From positions 3,217,501 through 3,281,500 of the forward strand of contig NC_135556.1 of the NCBI RefSeq assembly GCF_964340395.1: a DNA stretch of 64,000 nucleotides, in the 5' to 3' direction. This DNA comes from Glandiceps talaboti. Its lineage: Eukaryota; Hemichordata; Enteropneusta; Spengelidae. A model generated the notes under the pieces. The model saw only the letters and a list, made by a program, of their open reading frames with translations. It was not told the DNA's origin and ran no database searches. Below are positions 52,595 to 63,759 of this stretch, piece by piece (the first letter of the stretch is position 1; every line of letters begins with the position of its first letter). A program made the translations under genes and the position numbers.

Positions 52595-55500
52595 CTGGAA
52601 AGTAAAAAAAAAGAAGAAGAAAGACATTGGATTAGAGAACTCACGTTATGCTGTTGTATTACTAGAATTTGATATTTTGTTGGGTAACTTTGAAATGATG
52701 TTAATGTTACAAACACTTTTTGCTAGCTGTCAAATAAAACTTTGTATCTGCTATTGTTGAAGTTGATTTTGGAATCCGTATAAAAAGAAACTGTAGTATA
52801 GAAAAGTATAGTGATCAAGTCTTTTTTTTTTTTATATATGTACCACAAAAAACTTATCTTTGTCATTTGTTGCCATGGCAAAGCAACTTATTTCAATTTA
52901 TAAATTTGAAAACAGACAATTTTGTGGAATAAAGACATTTGACATGCAAGTGTGTTGTCCTGACAATGGTGACTAATAACATAACACTACAGAATTGAAT
53001 TTGTAAATTGTGCCCAAGTAGAAAGACTGTTTGCATTCACAATATGTAATTTGCATATATCCTTTGGAAGTTTTATAAACAACTGTGGGCATTTCATTGC
53101 AAATCAAGGATTAATTAGTCAATGTATTATCATATTCAAAATATCATATGAGGAACCTAAAGTTTGCACAACGTACACTTGCTATAATTTGACTCTTTTT
53201 CTGCCAACTTTGAATTGTGATTCTGTCTTTAATTAAAGGAGAACACAGGTGAGATCATTTCATCTTAGCTGCATTTCTTTATGTTTTGGGGATTCAGTAC
53301 AGTCATTTTCACCAATTCTGAATCATGTGGCCTCTCTAGAACAGACTACATGTAAGATTAGAAGAAGCCTTTCATACAATAGGTGAGGCATCCTGGGAAA
53401 ACAAAGTTAGAACCTCCTTATTTCTTTTAACAATATCCCCAGCATTGATTGGGCAAGGGTTAAAGAGAATGAGAGCACCAAACTGTGTTTCCCAGAATGC
53501 CTCCCCCTAGTGTACAGAGGCTACTTTGAAGCAAAATTTGTCAATTTTATGAACTCTATGAGTCTACTTCCGAGAGACTGCATGATGCAGGATTCGTGAA
53601 AATAACTTTTCTGTAGTGAATATAAAATCAGTGCAGCTTCACCTGTGTTCCCCTTGAGTATGACATATTCTGGTTGTCTGAAAGATAAAAGATTGTTATG
53701 TTACGCCACTGGGGGCGCTGTTCTGGACCAGATTCAAGCAGAGGTTAGGGGTAGAATCAATACATACAATAACACATTTAAAGTATAAACATTGTAAACA
53801 AGTTTACACAGTTCTAGTTTTTCCAGTTTTGATGACGTAATTATACTACAAAGAACATGAAACAAAATGTGTGTGTGGGGGGGGGGGGGGGGGGGGCTTT
53901 TTTGATATTTCATTTCATTTAGCTGCATTATGTGTAACAAGTGTATAGCATATTTTGGTACTTACCATATCTTGCATACACCCTTGGTTCAATACCACTA
54001 CATTCTCGGATCAGGAGGGGAAACCTTGGATTGGACTTTTTGATGGTTACATAATTCTTCTCTATGAACTCTCTGTAAAGAAAAATAAAACATTTACGGT
54101 ACAATATATGTTTTTGAAAAATGTAAGCAACAGCTCATCAATTTTATGTCATTATCCTACAAATAATATTGGTATTATAAGTAATTGTTAGTTGTGAAAA
54201 TCTGAGTGCAGTAATGTCATGTAAAATTTTTAATTTACACATGGCAAATAATACTGCTCATTTCATGCTGTGATACATGTAGTCTTGCTGAGTCCCACAC
54301 TACCGGGTAGGCTATAATTCTGAAAAAATACTAGAAAGCAATCTACAGTGACATATTTTACCTTATGCATAATTCTCCTGACAGAGTATTTCATTTCTGG
54401 GGAAAACACTTGGTACATATTCAAGTATGATGATAACTCTGGAAATATATGCTCTGAGGAATTCCTCTCTATCTAATACCTTGAGATTGCACAAAGAGTA
54501 TGGGGGTTTTCTACAAAATTCCATGCACACAAAATACAGAAATAAACTTTAAATTACTAAATTCAACCCACATGTATGTCTTGTCTATTCTGTAATTTCT
54601 TGACTAACGTTCGCTCCAGTCACAAAATGGTCAATGGTAAGTCATGCAAACAGACTGGCCCAATGTTGCACATGTACACAACCTTGTACACATGTACACT
54701 GCACTCTGTGGTCATATCTGTTTGGCGACTCAAGCAAACATTAGCCAGATGATGACAGAATAGACAACACACTGGTTGAATTTAGTGATTGAAAGCATTC
54801 TGGATTTTTAATAGTCATTAGTGAGGGTATGGGTGGGCTTTTTACTGAAAATCCATGCACACAAAATAGAATTTAGATTTTTAGATAGGAAGGAATCATA
54901 GCAGAGATGGCTGAAGACGTGTCAGAGTCCTTGGAGTGTATGTTTCCATAGTCCAGGAAGGCTCTGACTTGAGTATGAAGTCAGATATATATGGTTGGTA
55001 TGACTCCGTTCTCAGTCAGAGTTCTACATGTAAGTGCTCTCAAACTTGCAATCACACATTGTGACAATGTTAAAACTTTTGAGTTTGGCACTGATTTTCT
55101 CCATGTAAAACATGTAAAGTTGTCAATAGATCATCTATTCTAGTTCCTGACGGACCGTATTCCATACTACCTTGTTATCTTCATACTATACCGTCTAGTC
55201 AATCCCGTTACCATTACAGAATTCTGTGCAAGAATAAAGGGATTGACTAGACAGTATAGTATGATGGTACCATAGTACAGAATACAGTCCGTAAGGAACT
55301 AGACTATCATTCTTCTCTTCCAACCTTCAATGGCAACTTGTCAAATAATTTCCAGTCATTTTTTTAAAGGCACAGCTCAAGAAAGATGACTTTTCTCTCC
55401 AAAAGTTGACTTCCGGGTCATGAATGATATTGAGATGTTGCGTCCTCGTTCACTAATTACTATGTGTAGTTAGAACAATATGTGTGTATTATACGCGTAC

Positions 55501-56433
55501 ATGACCCTATCAACTATCATACTGGTCTGTGGACTTGTCAGTGAATGAGGGCCCACTATCTCATTATTTATTGAATGCATTGTTCACAAGTTTGAGAGCA
55601 CTTGGATCTCTGACTGAGAACAGAGTCATACATGTACCAACCAAATATATTTGACTCGTACTTAATAAACATGCAAGTCAGCTCAAAACCTTTTTGGACT
55701 AATATTTCTTGGGTTCAATATCTCACATGCTTTTCCAAGACTGTTTCACCATCCTCTTAATTATTTTATAATCTATATTTTCTAATGATGTTTTGATTTT
55801 ATTACATGTCAGCTATATCTTGTAAGTATATCATTTTCTAAACTTATAAAGTCTGACATTATAATCTGTCCTTTCAATAATTAGTACTTGGGGAATACCC
55901 TTCGCTTGAGTTCACTACAAATGTTTCATCATTCCTACCTCCCATGTAGTCCTCCTTGCAGACGGAGTCGGGAGTAAGTTGTCCCGTCAGAGTCGTGTCT
56001 CGTGCCCCGTCTGCTAACAGGGCTATAGATGTCAGGCTATCTACGTACTTCCCATGTACATGATGATGTACTTCTACTACTATACAAGTCCTGTTTGCAT
56101 ACGGAGTAATTCGGGACTCGATTCTGACAATTGTCCCTCCCTTCTGAGGGTCGTGTCAGTAATATAGACCGTGCACCGTCTGCAAGCAGGACTACTACTA
56201 ACTAACTGACTGACACTACTGCAGCTGTGATATTGATAAACTTGGCTTCAGTACCATCAGATGTCAATAAGTATTGGGGTTAACGTCACTTCCTTTAAAT
56301 GTTGAGTCCTCTAAGACCAGAAGAATATATAAGATGCCTACCTAACTCCTTGACTAGCTTGGGATTTCTGACATAGATGAATTCTGAGCTCTTTCACGAA
56401 CTCTGGAAACCTTCTTGCAACAGCAGACGCCAT
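52506..56433 (-). CDS. NDUFA2: NDUFA2, mitochondrial complex I accessory subunit (B8), complete, 3 exons, 95 aa
   Basis: A supernumerary subunit of NADH:ubiquinone oxidoreductase with a thioredoxin-like fold, in the matrix arm. Minus-strand exons: 56433-56342, 54072-53966, 52594-52506. With GT/AG introns they join to 96 codons including TAA (human protein 99 aa). The product carries ELRIHLCQKS, SQGVREFIEKNY, PLLIRECSGIEPRVYARYDF and DQVAKALETLL, all matching NDUFA2. Cys21 and Cys55 correspond to the human Cys24/Cys58 disulfide pair. The start is the only ATG giving the short family-typical N-terminus. Longer upstream frames exist but lack support. It is convergent with P4HA-B and head-to-head with NEK1. 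Intron 1 (54,073-56,341) is filled with palindromic elements. Confidence 0.96.
52595..53965 (-). other. NDUFA2 intron 2
   Basis: About 1.4 kb. It contains a T run (52,822-52,835) and a G run (53,876-53,896). No further exon was recognised. Confidence 0.75.
53966..54072 (-). CDS. NDUFA2: NDUFA2 exon 2
   Basis: Acceptor ctttacag, donor gtaagt (minus strand); phase 2 in, 1 out. It encodes EFIEKNYVTIKKSNPRFPLL, IRECSGIEP and RVYARY (human [20 protein letters not shown] and IRECSDVQPKLWARY). Confidence 0.97.
54551..54795. mobile_element. MITE-like inverted-repeat element in NDUFA2 intron 1
   Basis: Left arm: ACTAAATTCAACCCACATGT, then GTCTTGTCTATTCTGTAA and a TGACTAACGTTCGCTCCAGTC block. The reverse complement of the right arm reads ACTAAATTCAACCAGTGTGT, then TTGTCTATTCTGTCAT and CTAATGTTTGCTTGAGTCGC. 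The arms are diverged and about 85 bp long. Confidence 0.78.
54919..54972. repeat. Small inverted repeat in NDUFA2 intron 1
   Basis: GTCAGAGTCCTTGGA is mirrored by CCAGGAAGGCTCTGAC across a loop of about 20 nt. Confidence 0.65.
54971..55665. mobile_element. Long-TIR element (about 700 bp) containing a nested palindromic element
   Basis: Left arm (54,975-55,065): ATATATATGGTTGGTATGAC, CGTTCTCAGTCAGAG and AAGTGCTCTCAAACTTG. The reverse complement of the right arm (55,575-55,665): AATATATTTGGTTGGTACAT, CTGTTCTCAGTCAGAG and AAGTGCTCTCAAACTTG. Arms are about 85 bp. The 161-bp palindrome at 55,141-55,301 lies inside, so that element either inserted later or is an inner part. Confidence 0.78.
55141..55301. 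mobile_element. MITE with about 65-bp terminal inverted repeats
   Basis: The left end TAGTTCCTGACGGACCGTAT runs on to CATACTATACCGTCTAGTCA and ATCCCGT. The right end is its reverse complement with a few changes, ending GGACTGTATTCTG / CGTAAGGAACTA. The non-palindromic centre is only about 30 bp. Confidence 0.85.
55948..56205. mobile_element. Two related short-TIR units in tandem
   Basis: The first unit starts GTCCTCCTTGCAGACGGAGT and closes CCCCGTCTGCTAACAGGGC near 56,029. The second starts GTCCTGTTTGCATACGGAGT near 56,087 and closes CACCGTCTGCAAGCAGGAC near 56,203. The ends of both units share the motif CCTGnTTGCAGACGG in inverted orientation, so they look like two copies of one small palindromic element. 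Confidence 0.75.
56342..56433 (-). CDS. NDUFA2: NDUFA2 exon 1
   Basis: ATG at 56,433 (minus strand), donor gtaggc; 92 nt, phase 2 out. It encodes MASAVARRFPEFVKELRIHL, then CQKSQASQGV, matching human LREIRIHLCQRSPGSQGVR. Confidence 0.96.
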
Positions 56434-57022
56434 TTTGATTCCGAAATGTACCGAGAAGTGTTCGGTATGTATCGTTCTTTTAGGGACCCTTAGGAATCTA
56501 ATCAAAGTACGTGAGCGATGAATTGAAAACATGGATGAATTTACGACACTTCACAAGCGATAGGAATTTTTATGATTAATAGAGCTCATTTTTATTACAG
56601 TTGTCATGACATTCTTACCTTATTGTAGATCACTTACAAAGTGGGCCGTCTTGATTTTTTTTACTTGCTTGCAGGATATTTTTCATTTTCCCCATAATTC
56701 CGTTCGCGAGCGGCAGTTTTCAAGATGGCCGCTTTTCCGCAAAATGAAATTTTTGTAGACGGAAAACAGTCGATATGTAACTTGTAATGCTAAAGCCGAA
56801 CTTTCCTAAATATTTGCCACGGAAATAATCGGATTTAATGAATTTGCAGCTTGACATTGTGGAAAGATCAATATCTTGTATAATTTATATATTTTGACTT
56901 GATCTCGATATTAGGAAGTCCGAACGTCTATTTTTCAAACAATACCTAGGCTATTGTTATTTCGGTACTTGACAGACTCGTCTTTACTCCAAGGTTGATC
57001 TTCAAGGTGAACTGACCGAATC
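56434..57022. promoter_or_regulatory. Bidirectional promoter between NDUFA2 and NEK1
   Basis: The two start codons are 589 bp apart on opposite strands. The centre is locally CpG-bearing (TTCGCGAGCGG), with a YY1-like CAAGATGGCCGC at 56,721-56,732. A second YY1-like CAAAATGGCG overlaps the NDUFA2 ATG (56,437-56,428, minus). No TATA box is evident. Housekeeping genes are often arranged this way. The sharing of control is inferred. Confidence 0.65.
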
Positions 57023-57139
57023 ATGGACAAGTACGAGAAAATCAAGAAAATTGGCGAAGGGTCCTTTGGAAAGGCTATGTTGGTTAAATCGAAGAAAGAT
57101 GGAGAGTATAAAGTAGTTAAAGAAATCAGCATCTCAAAG
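57023..57139 (+). CDS. NEK1: NEK1 exon 1 (Gly-rich loop, ATP lysine)
   Basis: Encodes [30 protein letters not shown] and VVKEISISK. Donor gttggt, phase 0. The ATG gives the family-typical N-terminus (human [18 protein letters not shown]). Confidence 0.96.
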
Positions 57140-60100
57140 GTTGGTTGTTTATTTTCATTTGTTGAGTTATTTGACAAAGGAAGGATACAACCGTAGGCTT
57201 CAAGTTCAGTGACACATTGACAGTGTCAACAAAAACATACAATAGGCATTAATCGAATGAAAACGTTACGCTGCTTAGTAATTCGTAATGTATCATGTTA
57301 TGAGCAAACCAGCTGACAAAGCAATCCATGATACGACTGCCCATATTTGTCTGCCGACTGTCGTCGATTTATGTTTTGAACATTTCACCTGATGTATGAC
57401 AGCATTACCCCGTGGGTGGTACTTCCATGGATTGACCTTGATTGAATATCAAATGATCCCACATCACCGTTGTGTATATCCTTATTGCATACGGTATAGC
57501 ATGGAAGTGTGGGTTATACTTCCATGGTTATACTATAACTAACAAGCTACTAAGAAGCTATATCCATGATACTAGTATTATTAAAGAAGTATAACTTTGC
57601 ATGTGGTTCATTCATTTGCATCTGTTGCTGTATTGCAGAATTGCCAACAACGAATGTGTCTATTTAAAAACCAAAAAAACATGCCAGACACATACAGTGG
57701 CTCATAATACCGCACTGGACTTTTTGGCAATGTTATTCAGTGACAAAGATAGATTGCAGTACACTGTTGAAATCGACCTATTAACGTGCATACTGCATGT
57801 AGTTCATAATAACTTATGTTGTTTCTTTTCATTCAGATGGGTAGAAAGGAAAGGGAAGATTCCAAGAAAGAGGTAAATTCACATGTTTGTTGTGTTTACA
57901 AACATATACTATAGACACGTTACTTTGGATGTGGTCACCATTTCTACTGAGGTGACATCATGACCAAAAATAAACTTTCCCTTATGTAGCTATTACAATG
58001 TAATAGCAATTTGGACACAAGATTTGAACATTCAAATGAAATGTCATAGGTCATATGGCTCCCTGCCAGTTCATTGTTTTCAGATGAGGAATGTCTGTCG
58101 GCCATCAAATGGTTCCCTGTCATTTAATTGTTATTCAAATGAGAAATGTCAGCCAACAAATATCCACCTGTCTTCAAATTAATTAATGTCAGACATTGTC
58201 ATCATTGATACATATGTACTGTATAATTCTGTCATACAATCATAGAATGAATGTAAGGTGAATATGAATTCCATTTGTAAAATTGTTATGTGTTTATTAC
58301 ACACTTATTGCTCCTCAGCTGAGGGCTTTAACACCATTTTTAAAGTTGGAAATGACTATAAGCATTATTTTATAAATAGATGTGGATAATCTATGAATGT
58401 TGAAAGAGAGTCTCTCAGTGATAGTTTTAACATTGTAAAACACTTTACTATTTCATCAGTTTTATATTCTCCCTTTGCATTTAATATTTGTGTATTGATT
58501 CAGATACATTGTACCTAAATAATATTGTGTAGTGATTCAGATACCTAATATTTTGATTCAGATACTTAATATTTGTGTATTGATTCAGATACCTAAGTAT
58601 ATTGATTCAGATACCTAATATTTGTGTATTGATTCAGATACCTAAGTTTATTGATTCAGACACCTAATATTTGTGTATTGATTCAGATACCTAAGTATAT
58701 TGATTCAGATACCTAATATTTGTGTATTGATTCAGATACCTAAGTTTATTGATTCAGATACCTAATATTTGTGTATTGATTCAGATACCTAAGTTTATTG
58801 ATTCAGATACCTAATATTTGTGTATTGATTCAGATACCTAAGTTTATTGATTCAGATACCTAATATTTGTGTATTGATTCAGATACCTAAGTATATTGAT
58901 TCAGATACCTAATATTTGTGTATTGATTCAGATACCTAAGTATATTGATTCAGATACCTAATATTTGTGTATTGATTCAGATACCTAAGTATATTGATTC
59001 AGATACTTAATATTTGTGTATTGATTCAGATACCTAAGTTTATTGATTCAGATACCTAATATTTGTGTATTGATTCAGATACCTAAGTTTATTGATTCAG
59101 ATACCTAATATTTGTGTAGTGATTCAGATACCTAATAATTGTGTAGTGATTCAGATACCTAATATTTGTGTAGTGATTCAGATACTTAATATTTGTATAG
59201 TGATTCAGATACTTAATATTTGTGTAGTGATTCAGATACTTAATATTTGTATAGTGATTCAGATACTTAATATTTGTTTATTGATTCAGATACTTAATAT
59301 TTGTGTAGTGATTCAGATACCTAAGTTTATTATCAGATACTTAATATTTGTGTAGTGATTCAGATACCTAATATTTGTGTAGTGGTTCAGATACCTAATA
59401 TTTGTGTAGTGATTCAGATACCTAATATTTGTGTAGTGATTCAGATACTTAATATTTGTGTATTGATTCAGATACCTAATATTTGTGTAGTGATTCAGAT
59501 ACCTAAGTTTATTGATTCAGATACCTAATATTTGTGTATTGATTCAGATACCTAAGTTTATTGATTCAGATACCTAAGTTTATTGATTCAGATACCTAAT
59601 ATTTGTGTAGTGATTCAGATACCTAATATTTGTGTAGTGATTCAGATACCTAATAATTGTGTAGTGATTCAGATACCTAATATTTGTGTAGTGATTCAGA
59701 TACTTAATATTTGTATAGTGATTCAGATACTTAATATTTGTTTATTGATTCAGATACTTAATATTTGTGTAGTGATTCAGATACCTAAGTTTATTATCAG
59801 ATACCTAATATTTGTGTATTGATTCAGATACCTAAGTATATTGATTCAGATACCTAATATTTGTGTATTGATTCAGATACCTAAGTATATTGATTCAGAT
59901 ACCTAATATTTGTGTATTGATTCAGATACCTAAGTATATTGATTCAGATACCTAATATTTGTGTATTGATTCAGATACCTAAGTTTATTGATTCAGATAC
60001 CTAATAATTGTGTAGTGATTCAGATACCTAATATTTGTGTAGTGATTCAGATACTTAATATTTGTATAGTGATTCAGATACTTAATATTTGTTTATTGAT

Positions 60101-63100
60101 TCAGATACTTAATATTTGTGTAGTGATTCAGATACCTAAGTTTATTATCAGATACTTAATATTTGTGTAGTGATTCAGATACCTAATATTTGTGTAGTGA
60201 TTCAGATACCTAATATTTGTGTAGTGATTCAGATACCTAATATTTGTGTAGTGATTCAGATACTTAATATTTGTGTAGTGATTCAGATACCTAATATTTG
60301 TGTAGTGATTCAGATACTTAATATTTGTGTAGTGATTCAGATACTTAATATTTGTGTATTGATTCAGATACTTAATATTTGTGTAGTGATTCAGATACCT
60401 AAGTTTATTGATTCAGATACTTGATATTTGTGTAGTGATTCAGATACCTAATATTTGTGTATTGATTCAGATACCTAAGTTTATTGATTCAGATACTTGA
60501 TATTTGTGTAGTGATTCAGATACCTAATATTTGTGTATTGATTCAGATACCTAATAATTGTGTAGTGATTCAGATACCTAATATTTGTATAGTGATTCAG
60601 ATACCTAATATTTGTGTATTGATTCAGATACTTAATATTTGTGTAGTGATTCAGATACCTAAGTTTATTGATTCAGATACTTGATATTTGTGTAGTGATT
60701 CAGATACCTATTCACTGCCTCATTTATTGGAAATAGCTTGTTATTACATAGTTTCAGTGAGTTCACAAAGATGCTAAGAGTACAAGTATGTAGTTTTATC
60801 CATGCTGAACTTACAAACAATACAAGTCTAGTGTAATCTATAGAACTTGACTTAATGCTGGTTAGTGAGAGATAAGTAATGAATATTTTGAAATGCATAA
60901 TTCTCAGTAAATAATGATGGTAACTATCTAAACCTACATTTTCAGAATGGTAATTACAGTATATGAATTTTCTCACCAGGTATCAGTTCTTGCCAAGATG
61001 AGGCATCCTAACATTGTATCATATTTAGAATCATTTGAAGGTAGGTCCAATGATCTTACTGGTTGTTTTGTATTAAGAATATTTCAGTCAACAGTAAAAG
61101 GGTTGAAATGTCATTTAATATTTCATTATATTGATATTTGTAGAATGTAGTGTGTAAATACACTTTAGATATCTGAATCCTATCTATGGAGATTGGGGTT
61201 CATTTATCATCATAGCACTCAGATGTCATATTATCAATTAAAACCTGTCATAATACACTACTAGTTAATGTATCACAATTTCTTCATGTCAATGCTATAG
61301 TATGTTTATGTCATCAAGTATGCAATAAATTATAGCAGTATATTTATATACTGTATATACTGTATCTTTCGTTATAGTTGATTTGATGAACTTTCCAAAA
61401 GATCAAGATTTTGAATTTCAGTACCAGCTTGAGTTAAATATTTGAATTCTGAATTGTAGATCATATTCTCTGACATTTTGTTTGATTTAGAAATTATTCT
61501 GTTTCTTGCTGTTAAAGTAGCCATATGGGTGACAAAGGGGTATTTTACTATTGTGGATTTTTAATTTATAAAATAACTTTTTACTTTACCACGTTTTTTC
61601 CTACTTGAAACTAAATGTAAAATAGCATTGATAAAGTCAATGTTTGTTATTCAATAAATTGCAAAATGCTAAAAACAAGTGTGGTAAAATGTTGTTATTG
61701 TATGTACAATAACAATCATTTTACACATGTTTTAATTTTAAAGTTGATTTATCATTAAAAATCCAAAATTAAACCAAATCCTCATCCATTTGGCCACCTT
61801 AGATGTAAAAATAGACAATATTCTGTTTATCATTTTTAAAGGTGTAAAATACAATCTTGTTGTTTGAGGTAGAAAACAAAGTTTCTCACTGTTTACATGT
61901 AAAATAGGAACAGAATACACAGAACAGAATCCAATTTGTTTTCACTTTGAATTTTAATTCACTACTTTTGATGATATCATTAGTGCTGAGTTCAAATGTC
62001 AGTGTAAATAGTTTATAATTTAAACCAACTACACATCTGTTCAATCATAATGAAAAGTAAATTTAAAAAATGTACACATGTATGTTTCAGTTGTATTCGG
62101 TTTTCAGACATTTTTAGTCCCTTGAAAATAATGTGAATTTATCATGATTTAAAGAGGACTTTATAATGATTTAAAGATGACTTTATAATGATTTAAAGAG
62201 GTAAACATTTAGATTGTTTAGCTTGTCCTCTTGAGACAAAATTGAGACAGAGCCTAATGATAAATTTTCAAATAATTTTTTTTCTTCAAAATTTAGCAGT
62301 TACAGATAACAGATATCATTTTCATTAATTAAGTTAACTTTATTGTCGATATTCATACTTTGACTTGTATAAGGTATAAATATCTTCAAATTTTATTATG
62401 CCACAAAAGAAAATTAAATTGATAATGTAAGGAAATTTTAGAAAGAAGTGTCCATGAGAGATTTACTTTTAGTATTCAGTGTTTTTGCTAAGGTTGGAGA
62501 ACCCCGGTAACAGAAAGGGTGGAAGAGGTAAAACTGGCAGTGTTTCCCATAGAATCTATGGTAATTTTGGTGGGGAACTTCAGTAAATTTGACCTACTTA
62601 TCAATACCACCCTTAAAATCACCACAGAGTACATATATGTAAGCTATTTGTTAATTGAAATACCTTTGAATTGACAGATAGAGGCTCCCTGTATATTGTG
62701 ATGGAATACTGTGATGGAGGTAAGTCTTATATCATTGTGATGGTGTCATTAGGTACAAGTGACTTCAAGTGTCTATCAGTAAGTACTCTAACACAGAGTA
62801 TTACATGTAAGTGTTTATTTACGTTGATTACAATAATGAATATTGTTCATTATTGTTTCAGATTCATAGAAATAATGTCACTTCCTTCCGACCACTTCTA
62901 GACCTTACATAGTGGACTCTACATGTACTATAATTTAAGCAGAGAGTTCAAGGCAACAGTACCGCTACATTTTGTATATTTTAGTCATATCAAATGCAAG
63001 TAACAAAGGAAGGAGTCATTTACCAGGAATGAGCAAGTGATGATACACATCAGGATTAGGGGAGATATTTGCATAGGAAAATGAATCTGTGTTTCAATTA

Positions 63101-63759
63101 CAAGTCACTGTAGAAGTTCAGCCTTGACATCGTTTGAATTGCTTGTAATACCGGGTAAATGTAATTATGTTACCTTGCCAACTGCAATCATGTCATCAGT
63201 AATTGTGTTACATACTCAAGTCAACATAGCGAATGTATAAAGTGTTACTAATGTGGTCTGTTCAACATAGCGAATGTATAAAGTGTTACTAATGTGGTCT
63301 GTTCAACATAGCGAATGTATAAAGTGTTACTAATGTGGTCTGTTCAACATAGTGAATGTATAAAGTGTTACTAATGTGGTCTGTTCAACATAGTGAATGT
63401 ATAAAGTGTTAGTCTATTCAAAAAAATGTTTTGTGATATTTTATAGTTGACATCAATTAAGTTCAGGGTCTGTTTTTACTCCTTTGTGGTGAACATTCAA
63501 ATGTTTGTCAGCCCAGGACATTTGTGTCCTCAGCAACGAGTAATCTAAAATAAATCTGTTGTATTGTGTTTTGTTATTTAATTAAAATGACTGAATTGTT
63601 TCATTTGTGTGTATAACAGGTGACCTGTACAAAAGTATTAACCGTCAACGAGGTATTTTATTTGAGGAAGACAAGGTTTTAGACTGGTTTGTACAGATTT
63701 GCCTGGCACTCAAACATGTACATGACAGGAAGATATTACACAGAGACATTAAATCATCG
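57023..63759 (+). CDS. NEK1: NEK1-type NIMA-related kinase, first five coding exons (3' part outside the window)
   Basis: A Ser/Thr kinase of the NIMA family with known roles in primary cilia, DNA-damage response and cell cycle. Exons: 57023-57139, 57837-57872, 60980-61040, 62678-62719, 63620-63759. With GT/AG introns they join to exactly 132 codons. Kinase N-lobe: Gly loop IGEGSFG (10-16), ATP Lys33 in VVKE, helix-C Glu51, hinge IVMEYCDGG (78-86). C-lobe: [20 protein letters not shown] and catalytic HRDIK with Asp128. Positions Lys33 and Asp128 coincide with human NEK1, and the text is closer to NEK1 than to other NEKs recalled. After HRDIKS the residue is Ser instead of the usual Gln. The window ends in a pyrimidine-rich tttttcttctttca, which looks like the acceptor of the next exon. 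Confidence 0.94.
57140..57836 (+). other. NEK1 intron 1
   Basis: No repeat array or exon seen. A 91-codon frame at 57,601-57,876 reads into exon 2 but is not supported as coding. Confidence 0.7.
57837..57872 (+). CDS. NEK1: NEK1 exon 2 (micro-exon, helix C)
   Basis: A 36-nt exon, acceptor tttcattcag, donor gtaaat. It encodes [12 protein letters not shown], with helix-C Glu51 as last residue (human MSSKEREESRRE). Confidence 0.93.
58495..60712 (+). repeat. Compound minisatellite with 27- and 22-bp units, about 2.2 kb
   Basis: TGATTCAGATAC(C/T)TAATATTTGTGTAT/G (27 bp) and TGATTCAGATACCTAAGTTTAT (22 bp) alternate. Long blocks are repeated: the stretch around 59,101-59,340 recurs near 59,590-59,810 and 59,990-60,160. 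The plus frames give repeated VIQIPNICV. Located in NEK1 intron 2. Confidence 0.96.
60980..61040 (+). CDS. NEK1: NEK1 exon 3
   Basis: Acceptor ttctcaccag, donor gtaggt; phase 0 in, 1 out. It encodes [20 protein letters not shown] (human [20 protein letters not shown]). Confidence 0.96.
61041..62677 (+). other. NEK1 intron 3
   Basis: About 1.6 kb with the third MITE copy at 61,519-61,802 and a short ATGATTTAAAGA repeat near 62,140-62,200. Otherwise nothing recognised. Confidence 0.7.
61519..61802. mobile_element. MITE, family of three copies (copy 3)
   Basis: Left end AGTAGCCATATGGGTGACAA, then GTGGATTTTTAATTTATAAA. The reverse complement of the right end is AAGGTGGCCAAATGGATGAG, then TTTGGATTTTTAATGATAAA. 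Same pattern and size as at 30,525 and 49,189. Intronic in NEK1. Confidence 0.75.
62678..62719 (+). CDS. NEK1: NEK1 exon 4 (hinge)
   Basis: 42 nt, acceptor aattgacag, donor gtaagt. It encodes [13 protein letters not shown] (human NGSLYIVMDYCEGG). Confidence 0.95.
63223..63410 (+). repeat. 41-bp tandem repeat, about 4.6 copies
   Basis: AACATAG(C/T)GAATGTATAAAG plus TGTTACTAATGTGGTCTGTTC, nearly perfect, in NEK1 intron 4. Confidence 0.96.
63620..63759 (+). CDS. NEK1: NEK1 exon 5 (catalytic HRD)
   Basis: 140 nt, acceptor gtataacag, donor gtaagt; phase 1 in, 0 out. It encodes [39 protein letters not shown] and HRDIKSS. Catalytic Asp128 is in place. The exon ends just before the expected NIF block. 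Confidence 0.96.

Noticed and set aside
56338-56532. Longer NDUFA2 N-terminus from an upstream in-frame ATG
   Set aside because: The extra 33 residues have no counterpart in the family. The downstream ATG gives the usual length and has the better context.
59092-60684. Repeated VIQIPNICV frames
   Set aside because: Translation of the NEK1 intron 2 minisatellite.
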